A DNA stretch of 12,588 nt from an archaeon. Lineage in GTDB: Archaea; Thermoproteota; Nitrososphaeria; Nitrososphaerales; Nitrosopumilaceae. Positions 1-7,411 of the stretch are shown piece after piece; positions within the stretch are counted from its first letter, which is position 1, and every line of letters starts with the position of its first letter. The DNA lies in contig SBBK01000115.1 in assembly GCA_005240025.1 (NCBI GenBank), positions 1 to 12,588 on the forward strand, given 5' to 3'. The position numbers and the translations under genes were made by a program. A model generated the notes under the pieces. It made no database searches and was not told where the DNA came from. It saw only the letters and a program-made list of their open reading frames with translations.

Positions 1-1598
1 ATCTTACAAGTTACACATCGAGAGGAAATCCACTCCCATTATTTACCGAGCAATTACTGGCAGAACACAAAAAACTCAGAGAACCAAACCTGATCTATCC
101 AGTGTCGGAGCAGACCTACATTCACATCAACCCTCACACGACATCAGATGATGGATACATGGAATATGTAATAGTGGAGCCTGACATGCCAGATAGAAAG
201 ATTATGGATCTTGTTGACAAAATGTTTGCAGTCCACTCGGCACAGATCATACCTCCACTGGAAATCACAGAACGATTTAATGTCATAGAAAATTATCTCA
301 AAGACTTCATCAAGGTAACCGACATGCCTGTAGATTATACCAAAATTAGCGATGTTTACAAGCTAAAAACACTCTCCATCAGCAAAAGGGACTGGCCCGG
401 GCTCAAATACCATTTTATGCAAAAAAGAGCTGGAACCGGAATATTCGATCCCTTTCTTGCAGACCCAAACCTCGAGGACATATCAATTGTAGGCGCGGGC
501 AACATCTATGTAATACACAAGTCATTTGGCGCACTCAAGTGTCCAATGTTTCTGGGCGTGGAAGAAATCGATGAACTGGTTGTAAGCATGTCAGAGCAGT
601 TTGGCAAGACAGTCTCTCACTCAAAGCCCGTAATTGATGCCGTACTTCCAGAAGGATCCAGAATCAACATTGTGTTTGGCAAAGATATCAGCAGGAGAGG
701 AACCAACGCCACTATAAGGAAATTTGCCAGTACACCGCTATCAATTACTCAAATTTTGACGTCAAAGACACTAAGTTACCATGAAGCGGCGTATCTGTGG
801 ATGATGCTTGCAGAAGGAATGAGCATGTTCATAAACGGAGAAACCGCATCGGGCAAAACCACCACGATCATGGCGCTGAGTGCATTTATCCCTGCAAACT
901 GGAAAATAATAACAATCGAAGACACCCCGGAAATCACATTACCTCACGCCAACTGGATCACAGAGCAAACAAGAGACAATGGTAATGAGAGTAGCAGTGT
1001 TACCATGTTTGATCTGCTCAGAGCGACATTAAGGCAGCGTCCAAACTACATTTTTGTAGGAGAGATAAGGGGCGCAGAAGCAAACATCGCATTTCAAGCA
1101 ATGCAGACCGGGCATCCCGTAATCAGCACGTTTCACGCAGCAAACATGACTGCGCTGGTACAAAGAATAACCAATCCACCAATGCTTATCCCAAAGACAA
1201 ATGTGGAAAATCTAAACATTGCCATGTTTCAGGGGGCAGTCCAGGGACCAGGCGGGAGGCGGGTAAGAAGGGTACTCTCAATCAATGAAATACTTGGCTA
1301 TAATGTAGAGGGAGGAAACATAATGTTTGTCCCTATCTTTAATTGGGATCCTGGCACGGACAACGTCAAATTCAGAGGGAAAGGTAGCAGCGCACTGTTT
1401 GTACAAAAACTACTGGAAAAGAGAGGCATGGCAAGAAAAGACGAAAGGATTTTGTATGAGGAACTGGAACTCCGCGCAAAAATCTTGCAAAAAATGGTAG
1501 AAAAGAGAATCTTCAACTTTTATGATGTGTTTGATTCCATTGCATATTGTAAGGAAATAGGCCTCGATGCATTTTACAAGGAGTTAAATACACTTTGA
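1..1598 (+). CDS. arlI: Archaellum assembly and rotation ATPase ArlI (FlaI), 5' end outside window
   Basis: Secretion-superfamily (type II/IV) hexameric ATPase that sits on the cytoplasmic face of ArlJ and powers archaellin assembly and rotation. Numbered from the GTG at 102, the protein shows a Walker A loop GETASGKTT (246-254), an Asp box IEDTPE (272-277), a Walker B region NYIFVGEIRG (315-324) and a His box TGHPVISTFHA (336-346). The GTG at 102 is probably not the start. It has no Shine-Dalgarno, and the same frame stays open through all 33 upstream codons to the window edge. That stretch encodes plausible protein (…LLAEHKKLREPNLIYP…) and the Tyr-Pro leads into the usual N-terminal domain. 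The gene is therefore taken as partial at its 5' end; the first full codon is at position 3. Its stop overlaps arlJ by 4 bp. Family assignment is firm; the true start is unknown. Confidence 0.95.
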   Translation, partial: LTSYTSRGNPLPLFTEQLLAEHKKLREPNLIYPVSEQTYIHINPHTTSDDGYMEYVIVEPDMPDRKIMDLVDKMFAVHSAQIIPPLEITERFNVIENYLKDFIKVTDMPVDYTKISDVYKLKTLSISKRDWPGLKYHFMQKRAGTGIFDPFLADPNLEDISIVGAGNIYVIHKSFGALKCPMFLGVEEIDELVVSMSEQFGKTVSHSKPVIDAVLPEGSRINIVFGKDISRRGTNATIRKFASTPLSITQILTSKTLSYHEAAYLWMMLAEGMSMFINGETASGKTTTIMALSAFIPANWKIITIEDTPEITLPHANWITEQTRDNGNESSSVTMFDLLRATLRQRPNYIFVGEIRGAEANIAFQAMQTGHPVISTFHAANMTALVQRITNPPMLIPKTNVENLNIAMFQGAVQGPGGRRVRRVLSINEILGYNVEGGNIMFVPIFNWDPGTDNVKFRGKGSSALFVQKLLEKRGMARKDERILYEELELRAKILQKMVEKRIFNFYDVFDSIAYCKEIGLDAFYKELNTL

Positions 1599-3079
1599 AA
1601 CAAATCTCAATCTTCAAAAACCTCTCATTAACTAATTTGCAAAAAAATGATGAGAGATTTGTTTACTTTATAGCATTTCTTTACTGCATATCCACGGGCG
1701 AGATAGGAGGTGTGGACCTAATCCGAACTGCAAGTAAAACCAACTATGGCAGATACACACATGCATTCAAGGAAATCTATCAACTCAGCATAGGGTGGGG
1801 GTTTGGCATCTCAAAGTCATTAGAGATGATTGCTGAAAATATCACAAAAGACAAAACCGATCAACTAAAGCAGCTCATGGTCAAGCTGGCCCAGGTCATA
1901 AGACTGGGCGATCAACTCAAGATATTTTTTGCAGATGAAACAAGATCCGTTATCACCAATTATGCAATCATATATGAAAGAAAACTTGAAAACGAAAAAC
2001 TTTTCTTGGAAATGTTTTACACACTCATGTCTACTGCCGCATTTATGATCTCGGCAAACTCCATTATGAGCATGCTCATGGGACAAACAAATGCAGAAGG
2101 AATACTTTTGCTATCGTTCATTGGCGTCACTGCAAGTATGAGCTCCTTTGTATTCATGTTGTACATCATGTTTCCCCGTGACAAGCTTGGATATGCAACA
2201 GCCGACGAAGATTTCAAATTCCGACTTCGAGTCTATGCCGCAGTAGGAGCCAGTGCGGCAATCGGAATGTTCCTTTTAATCACACAAATCGTTCCAGCGA
2301 GCCTGATATTGGGCATAGCTGCGGCCCCGCTACTTTATCCTGGGTTAGCTGCAAGAAAAATCGAGCAGAAAATAATGCAGCTAAACGAATGGTATCCGCA
2401 ATTTATCAGACATTTTGGTGAAATCTATGCTACGATCGGATCTGTTGGTGGTACTCTAGAAGCAGTTCTCAGAAGCGACTTTGGGCCACTACAAAATCAT
2501 GTTGAACGTTTTAAAAACAGAATCAAGCATAGAGTAGAACACAAACTTGGATTTGAATTATTTTCACGTGAGACAGGAAGCCAGATAATTGCAAATGGCA
2601 ATGAGGTGGTGGCATATGCAATGGATAAGGGTGGTAACATGAACCTTGCAGGAAACCACGTTTCTGACATCACTGTAAAAATAAACGAACTAAGGGCGAA
2701 AAGGACCCAACTTGCAAAAACCTTCGAGACAATCATACTGGTTCTTCATGCTCTGACCCTTGCGGTATTTGGTATGATGAATAAGCTTACCTCAATATTT
2801 TTCGAACTTGTCAATACGGTCGACATTGAAAATGACACACTGAGTCTCACCCCAATTGATCCGCAGTTTATGGCCTCAATGATGCCTGCAATGGTTTTGA
2901 TGACGTCTGTGATATCTGCAATGGCACTAAAAGTGGCACAGGGGGGGCTATACAAAACTGTATTTTACCATACTGCCTTACTAATCATAATTGGTTCTGT
3001 TGTTATGTTTATAATGGATTCCATAGTATCGGATTATCTGACAACGCACGTACTTGGCTTTGTCAAAACACTGGTCTGA
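1595..3079 (+). CDS. arlJ: Archaellum membrane platform protein ArlJ (FlaJ)
   Basis: Polytopic membrane protein of the GspF/TadC-like family, forming the platform on which the ArlI ring turns. It has 494 residues and two cytoplasmic helical T2SSF-type regions (about 50-135 and 265-375). Hydrophobic segments lie at about 138-163, 169-194, 212-250, 376-395, 426-447 and 456-480. The second cytoplasmic region contains YPQFIRHFGEIYATIGSVGG, comparable to the conserved helices of other FlaJ proteins. The start is TTG at 1595, inside the arlI stop (TTGA overlap). It is preceded by AAGGAG at 1578-1583, which suggests translational coupling to arlI. Adjacent arlI-arlJ is the standard archaellum order. 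An 84-bp gap follows before cheW1. Confidence 0.93.
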   Translation: MKQISIFKNLSLTNLQKNDERFVYFIAFLYCISTGEIGGVDLIRTASKTNYGRYTHAFKEIYQLSIGWGFGISKSLEMIAENITKDKTDQLKQLMVKLAQVIRLGDQLKIFFADETRSVITNYAIIYERKLENEKLFLEMFYTLMSTAAFMISANSIMSMLMGQTNAEGILLLSFIGVTASMSSFVFMLYIMFPRDKLGYATADEDFKFRLRVYAAVGASAAIGMFLLITQIVPASLILGIAAAPLLYPGLAARKIEQKIMQLNEWYPQFIRHFGEIYATIGSVGGTLEAVLRSDFGPLQNHVERFKNRIKHRVEHKLGFELFSRETGSQIIANGNEVVAYAMDKGGNMNLAGNHVSDITVKINELRAKRTQLAKTFETIILVLHALTLAVFGMMNKLTSIFFELVNTVDIENDTLSLTPIDPQFMASMMPAMVLMTSVISAMALKVAQGGLYKTVFYHTALLIIIGSVVMFIMDSIVSDYLTTHVLGFVKTLV

Positions 3080-3131
3080 GCTTTGTATGAATAAACCAAA
3101 CACACAGAATTCTATATCCAATCGTAAAACA

Positions 3132-3142
3132 CAGATAATATG
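3132..3142 (+). promoter_or_regulatory. Possible TATA-like element for cheW1
   Basis: An A/T-rich element (GATAATAT, 3134-3141) lies about 26 bp before the GTG start of cheW1. This would give a leaderless or near-leaderless transcript, fitting the absence of a Shine-Dalgarno. A second candidate is TATATC at 3113-3118. Readthrough from arlJ is equally possible. Confidence 0.25.
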
Positions 3143-3163
3143 TTACAAAACGAGCTGATCTAA

Positions 3164-3790
3164 GTGAAACAGGGTACTGTGTCAGAATCCATTCAGGTGG
3201 TATCGTTTGGTATGACCAACTCGGCCTCCAAAAAAGAAGACTATGCAATACCAATAGAGCAAGTTCGAGAGATTCGCCCAGTTGAAAAAATAACCAGGGT
3301 ACCGCGTTCCGAATCATACGTCAAAGGGATAATGAATTTGCGTGGAATAATTATTCCAGTGGTAGATGTAAAAGAAAAACTAGGTCTCAAAGGAAAGTCA
3401 AATAACACAAAACAACGAATACTTGTAGCCGAAGTAGGAGACACCATGACAGGTCTTTTAGTAGATGAGGTAGATCAAGTATTACGAATACAAACAAAAG
3501 ATATCGACGCATCTGGAGGGGATCCGGAATCATGTCATTACATAAAAGGAGTAATCAAAATTAATGAGCGACTAATAAGCCTGCTAGATGTTCCGAGTTT
3601 TCTTGGCGGCAAACTAGAAAACTCATCAAACACGAATGATTCTAAGAAAATAATCACAGACAAAACCCCGCAAGAAAACACGAGACCAAACAAATCAGAA
3701 ATCGAATCTCTGGACGATATTCCGCCCGAGCTTGCAGAGATCTTCAAGGAAGACTCCCAAGGGATCCAGCCACAAATAATTAAAAGTTAA
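3164..3790 (+). CDS. cheW: CheW coupling protein 1, with C-terminal tail
   Basis: Scaffold that links the CheA P5 domain to chemoreceptor tips in cytoplasmic arrays. Residues about 8-149 form one CheW domain (DYAIPIEQVREIR, YVKGIMNLRG with Arg60, LVDEVDQV, IKGVIKI). It closely resembles the second CheW at 8888. Unlike that paralog, it continues for 58 more residues (151-208). This tail is polar and probably disordered, ending in a short acidic amphipathic stretch, DDIPPELAEIFKEDSQ (184-199). The listed start is GTG 3164. An in-frame GTG at 3179 would give MSESIQVVSF, which matches the N-terminal spacing of the paralog better. Neither start has a clear Shine-Dalgarno. Plain CheW proteins are usually 150-170 residues, so the tail is an addition. 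Confidence 0.9.
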   Translation: MKQGTVSESIQVVSFGMTNSASKKEDYAIPIEQVREIRPVEKITRVPRSESYVKGIMNLRGIIIPVVDVKEKLGLKGKSNNTKQRILVAEVGDTMTGLLVDEVDQVLRIQTKDIDASGGDPESCHYIKGVIKINERLISLLDVPSFLGGKLENSSNTNDSKKIITDKTPQENTRPNKSEIESLDDIPPELAEIFKEDSQGIQPQIIKS

Positions 3791-3874
3791 GCTGCCTTAG
3801 TTCAAATTCCAAATAGAGAATTCACAAGGCTTTTGCAGTTTTGAAGTTAGTTTAATTCTGTGTCTAATTATGGC

Positions 3875-3882
3875 ATAAAATT
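3875..3882 (+). promoter_or_regulatory. Possible TATA-like element upstream of cheB
   Basis: ATAAAATT following GC, about 25-30 bp before the ATG of the mini-ORF at 3904. It could start a transcript carrying the cheB-cheR run. The call rests on composition and spacing only. Confidence 0.25.
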
Positions 3883-4053
3883 TGCTGAGACATCACAGCT
3901 TGTATGAAAGGAGGGAAAACAAGCTGACGTGTAACAATACTGGTTGTGCTTTCTAGATGTCACAATTTTGTATGATCACATCAAACATACTTGATGATAT
4001 ATCGCAATTTGATTTTACAAAATTTAATGCGTCCAAGTGGGCTTACAGTACAC

Positions 4054-4063
4054 TATATTTTAA
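4054..4063 (+). promoter_or_regulatory. TATA-like element nearer to cheB
   Basis: TATATTTTAA, the best TATA-box match in the cheW1-cheB interval. It predicts transcription from about 4084-4090, a leader of about 30-35 nt before the ATG at 4119. If real, it excludes the 54-residue N-terminal extension of CheB. Confidence 0.35.
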
Positions 4064-4118
4064 GAGGAGGATAGACCTGACTGCTCAAGCAATAAACTAC
4101 GACAACAATCAATCTGTT

Positions 4119-5174
4119 ATGACAACCCACTCTCAGATCAACGTACTGATAATCAATGATTCAAACTACATGAGTACCTTACTGGCCGATCTAATTTCAA
4201 ATGAAAAAATTCATGTTTCTGATATAGCCAAAGACGGTCGGGACGGACTAGGAAAAATTGAACAGCACAAACCAGATGTAATACTGCTAGATCTGGAAAT
4301 GCCCAGAATGGATGGATTGACGTTCATTGAAGAGATGGTAAAACGTGGGATCCTCATCCCCACAATTGTAGTCAGTAACTATAGTGAAGAAGGTGCAAAG
4401 ATAGTCTTGGATGCACTTGAAAACGGTGCGATTGATTTTGTCCAAATCACCAAAACGAATCCAAACGACATGTTAAAACTCAAAGACACATTGATATCAA
4501 AAATTGACATTGCTGCCCAATCCGATCCATACAAACTTGTGCTAGAAAAAATTAACAATCTGAAACCAAAAAGAAAACAAATCACTTCCTCACAGGCCGC
4601 AACTATTGTAGTAGTAATTGCATCTTCCACGGGCGGTCCGGGTGTAGTACAATCAATACTGGCAAAACTTCCAGCAGATGTTGGAGCTGGTATCCTCGTC
4701 GTTCAGCACATGCCAAAAGGCTTTACAAAAAAATTTGCAGAAAGACTTGACGAGATATGTCACATTACAGTAAAGGAAGCAGAGGACGGTGACCTAATAA
4801 CTGCAGGCTTGGCCCTTGTAGCACCAGGTGATTATCACATGGAGGTGGACGGTGTTTCCCGTGTGCGACTGGTTAATGGCTCAAAGCGTTTTGGAGTAAG
4901 ACCTGCGGCAAATGTAACGATGGTCTCTGCATCCGAGATCTTTGGCACAAATACGCTTGGTGTTACATTGACTGGTATGGGCCATGATGGGGCATTTGGT
5001 ATGAAAACAATAAAGCGAAGAGGAGGCACGACCATTGCCCAGGATGAGCAATCCTCTGTAGTTTTTGGCATGGCCAAATCTGCATGTGAGCTAAATGCAG
5101 TTGATTTGCTTCTACCGCCAGAACAAATTCCAGAAGCAATTATGATGGAGATCAAAAAACTTGTCACAAAATAA
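4119..5174 (+). CDS. cheB: CheB receptor methylesterase with divergent receiver domain
   Basis: Removes methyl groups from (and can deamidate) chemoreceptor glutamates when its receiver domain is phosphorylated by CheA. From the ATG at 4119 it has 351 residues, the normal CheB length. A receiver (about 7-125) has phosphoacceptor Asp58 (LLDLEMPRMDG). A linker follows, then the esterase domain (162-348) with the catalytic set Ser170 (ASSTGGP), His197 (VVQHMP) and Asp290 (GMGHDG). The receiver is odd: the acidic pair at its start is Asn13-Asp14, and the usual DFVxKP lysine is missing (DFVQITK). A longer reading from the ATG at 3957 adds 54 residues without recognisable domain content. A CTG at 4077 has ideal spacing to GAGGAGG but would be an unusual start. 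The 3' end overlaps cheA by 14 bp. Confidence 0.9.
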   Translation: MTTHSQINVLIINDSNYMSTLLADLISNEKIHVSDIAKDGRDGLGKIEQHKPDVILLDLEMPRMDGLTFIEEMVKRGILIPTIVVSNYSEEGAKIVLDALENGAIDFVQITKTNPNDMLKLKDTLISKIDIAAQSDPYKLVLEKINNLKPKRKQITSSQAATIVVVIASSTGGPGVVQSILAKLPADVGAGILVVQHMPKGFTKKFAERLDEICHITVKEAEDGDLITAGLALVAPGDYHMEVDGVSRVRLVNGSKRFGVRPAANVTMVSASEIFGTNTLGVTLTGMGHDGAFGMKTIKRRGGTTIAQDEQSSVVFGMAKSACELNAVDLLLPPEQIPEAIMMEIKKLVTK

Positions 5175-6705
5175 CTATAGAGAAATGTACGTATCGGAAG
5201 CACTGGAGCATGTAGATGCAATTAATGAAACCCTGCTAAAGCTTGAGGAAGAACCAGACAAGCGAGATTACCTTGATTTGATATTTCGCTCAGCACACAC
5301 CATCAAGGGCATGTCGGCTACAATGGGTTATGATGACACCAAGGAGATGTGCAAATACATTGAAAACATTTTTGATAACATAAGAAAAGGTCAGTCGAAA
5401 CTAACCCCAAACATGGCAAGTGCACTATTCAAGTGCCTTGATCTATTGCGTGAGATGATCACAGATGACAAAAAGAAAACAGATCTAAACTCCTATCTTC
5501 AAATGCTGGAGCATCCGGAAAATGTCAAAGCTACTGTGACTGAATCCGCAAACACAACAACATCTCCAACCATACGGGTCAAAATGTCGGATCTTGATTC
5601 ACTGGTAAATCTGGTCGGCGAGCTAGTAATCTCAAAGATGCGACTAGAACAAACACTGAGCAAAAGCACCGATGAATCTCACCAGGTAATGATGGAGCTT
5701 GACAGACTCATAACAGATTTGCAATACCAATCAATGAAGCTTAGGCTTGTACCTATAGAACAGATATTCAGTAGATTTACAAGGCTTGTGCGTGATACAT
5801 CGTCTGCCCTTGGAAAAGAGGTAAATCTGATCATGGATAGCTCAGGCATTGAGCTTGACAGAACAGTTTTAGAATCAATAACAGATCCCCTTTTACACAT
5901 ACTCAGAAACTGTGTAGACCACGGAATAGAATCGCCACAAGAACGTCTCTCCTCTGGCAAGCCAACTACCGGAACCATAAATCTCACCGCATTTGGTATT
6001 GGTGATCAGGTGGCAATCAAAATCGCGGATGATGGGCGAGGAATCAACATAGACAAAGTCAAGACAAAAGCAATTGAAAAAAAACTAATCACAGAAGAAG
6101 AGGCACAGAAAATGTCCGACGAGGAAGCAGTTAGTCTTCTAGGAACCCCTGGACTATCCACTGCAAAAGAAGTGACTGACATATCCGGCAGAGGAGTTGG
6201 AATGGATGTGGTCATAACCAAAGTCAAAAATGTGGGTGGAACTGTCAAAATTACGACAAAAAATGGTGCAGGCACGACAATTCTCCTGACCATTCCCCTA
6301 AGTGTTTCAATAGTGGGCGGTCTTCTCATAAATGTCTCAGGAGACAAATACATCATACCGCTGTCCAGCATTTCAACAACAGTAGTTGTCGAGGCTGATC
6401 AAATCAAAAGCATTCATGACCAACAAACAATTGTCCTGCGAGACCAGGTAGTCCCACTAATTAAGACAGCTGAAATTCTAGGAATTGAGGAAAACAAGCG
6501 CAATGCCACTGAAAAAATTACGGTTGTAATCATTGACAAGGGCGGAAAGCCATACGGGCTGATAGTAGATTCTTACGACCGTAAACAGGAGGTGGTAATC
6601 AAGCGGCTCGCAAATAAGGCACATTCATCAGAACTATTCAGTAACGCAACAATTCTTGGTGATGGAAGCGTCGCACTAATCCTTGACCCGGCACTTTTGA
6701 TCTAA
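5161..6705 (+). CDS. cheA: CheA chemotaxis histidine kinase lacking a P2 domain
   Basis: Autophosphorylating kinase that passes phosphate to CheY and CheB. Domains in order: P1/HPt (about 1-108) with phosphorylation site His46 in SAHTIKGMSATMG; a short Thr/Ser-rich linker (109-137); P3 dimerisation helices (139-205, SDLDSLVNLVGELV); P4 ATPase with an N box around Asn250 to Glu257 (NCVDHGIE), G1 DDGRGI (290-295) and G2 GRGVGMDV (343-350); and a P5 CheW-like regulatory domain (about 376-514). At 514 residues it is shorter than E. coli CheA (654), because there is no room for a P2 CheY/CheB-docking domain. The start is TTG at 5161, inside the cheB end, with ATGGAG at 5145-5150 about 10 nt upstream. 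A gap of 10 bp separates it from cheC1. Confidence 0.95.
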   Translation: MSQNNYREMYVSEALEHVDAINETLLKLEEEPDKRDYLDLIFRSAHTIKGMSATMGYDDTKEMCKYIENIFDNIRKGQSKLTPNMASALFKCLDLLREMITDDKKKTDLNSYLQMLEHPENVKATVTESANTTTSPTIRVKMSDLDSLVNLVGELVISKMRLEQTLSKSTDESHQVMMELDRLITDLQYQSMKLRLVPIEQIFSRFTRLVRDTSSALGKEVNLIMDSSGIELDRTVLESITDPLLHILRNCVDHGIESPQERLSSGKPTTGTINLTAFGIGDQVAIKIADDGRGINIDKVKTKAIEKKLITEEEAQKMSDEEAVSLLGTPGLSTAKEVTDISGRGVGMDVVITKVKNVGGTVKITTKNGAGTTILLTIPLSVSIVGGLLINVSGDKYIIPLSSISTTVVVEADQIKSIHDQQTIVLRDQVVPLIKTAEILGIEENKRNATEKITVVIIDKGGKPYGLIVDSYDRKQEVVIKRLANKAHSSELFSNATILGDGSVALILDPALLI

Positions 6706-6715
6706 ATGATGTACT

Positions 6716-7411
6716 ATGAGCATACTAGAACCTCTCGGCTCAAAAGAGATCCAATATCTTGAAAGCATATTTGATCAGTACATAGCTACAAAAACATCTA
6801 TCGCACTATCAAAAATGCTTGGCGAGAGCATAAATCATAATGTCAGGATCCTGGACAATGGCATATCTAACATCAAAAGCATCAAGATAGCTCCAGACGA
6901 AATAAAAATGTGTGCAGTTAGACTGAATGGAAAAGGGGACACCCACATCGAAATTTTGTATACAATAAAGGTAAAACATGCAAGAAAAATTGCCGCCAAA
7001 CTTCTTTGTGCTGGAGACACGTATGAAATTGATGAGATGGGAACCTCGGCTATCCAAGAAGTAGCCAATATAATGACCGGGGCATTTTTCAATGCCTTAT
7101 CTAACGGAACAGGATTCCGAGTTGATCTGTCCACACCAAATTACATAAATGATGAATTCCATCTTTTGGTTAACAACTCTGCCCGTGATGTGGCAAACCC
7201 AATCGATTATGCAGTCATAGCTGATGTCAAACTAGCGAGTCTGATAACTGGAATAAAACTACACATGATCATAATGCAAAACCCAGACAATGCAAGAAAA
7301 CTACTTACAAACCATTCTGGGAAACAGGTTCACCAGACCAATGATGCTGGCTCTTATAAAATTGGACTTGCCAATCCAGAACTCGATTCCTTATTAGACG
7401 TGGGAAGCTAA
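6716..7411 (+). CDS. cheC: CheC-family CheY-P phosphatase 1, with FliM-like C-terminal peptide
   Basis: Dephosphorylates CheY-P, helping signal termination and adaptation. It has 231 residues with the two-fold CheC fold. The catalytic consensus S/D-x3-E-x2-N-x22-P is exact in the second half (Ser111, Glu115, Asn118, Pro141). The matching site in the first half is degenerate (ESIF where ExxN is expected), so one active site is predicted. The last 14 residues, LANPELDSLLDVGS (218-231), resemble the N-terminal CheY-binding peptide of bacterial FliM/FliY (LSQxEIDALL). Most of 197-217 before it is a polar linker. Start ATG 6716, no obvious Shine-Dalgarno, 10 bp after cheA. It abuts cheD directly; CheD is the known partner that stimulates CheC in other organisms. 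Confidence 0.9.
   Translation: MSILEPLGSKEIQYLESIFDQYIATKTSIALSKMLGESINHNVRILDNGISNIKSIKIAPDEIKMCAVRLNGKGDTHIEILYTIKVKHARKIAAKLLCAGDTYEIDEMGTSAIQEVANIMTGAFFNALSNGTGFRVDLSTPNYINDEFHLLVNNSARDVANPIDYAVIADVKLASLITGIKLHMIIMQNPDNARKLLTNHSGKQVHQTNDAGSYKIGLANPELDSLLDVGS

Larger units (their letters stand above)
3791..4118. other. Leader region between cheW1 and cheB, no convincing gene
   Basis: If cheB starts at 4119 this is 328 bp without a supported gene. The frame of cheB is open from an ATG at 3957, but the 54 extra residues resemble no receiver domain. The stretch holds two TATA-like elements (3875-3882 and 4054-4063) and two strong Shine-Dalgarno-like strings: AAGGAGGG at 3908-3914 and GAGGAGG at 4064-4070. 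Neither string has an ATG at normal spacing. There is also a seven-codon ATG-to-TGA mini-ORF at 3904-3927. No RNA gene or long hairpin was recognised. Confidence 0.4.

Noticed and set aside
3083..3974. TTGTATGA appearing at 3083, 3900 and 3967
   Set aside because: Short, A/T-rich, also found inside arlI, and not placed consistently relative to starts; probably chance.
3957..4118. 54-residue N-terminal extension of CheB
   Set aside because: The receiver domain begins right after the ATG at 4119. The extension resembles no domain, and a TATA-like box lies inside it. Kept only as an alternative start.
4835..5221. 128-codon minus-strand open frame across the cheB/cheA junction
   Set aside because: It is antisense to the conserved catalytic part of CheB, has no promoter or ribosome site, and its protein has no recognisable pattern.
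6006..6371. 121-codon minus-strand open frame within cheA
   Set aside because: Shadow of the CheA ATPase domain; composition reflects reverse reading of conserved codons.
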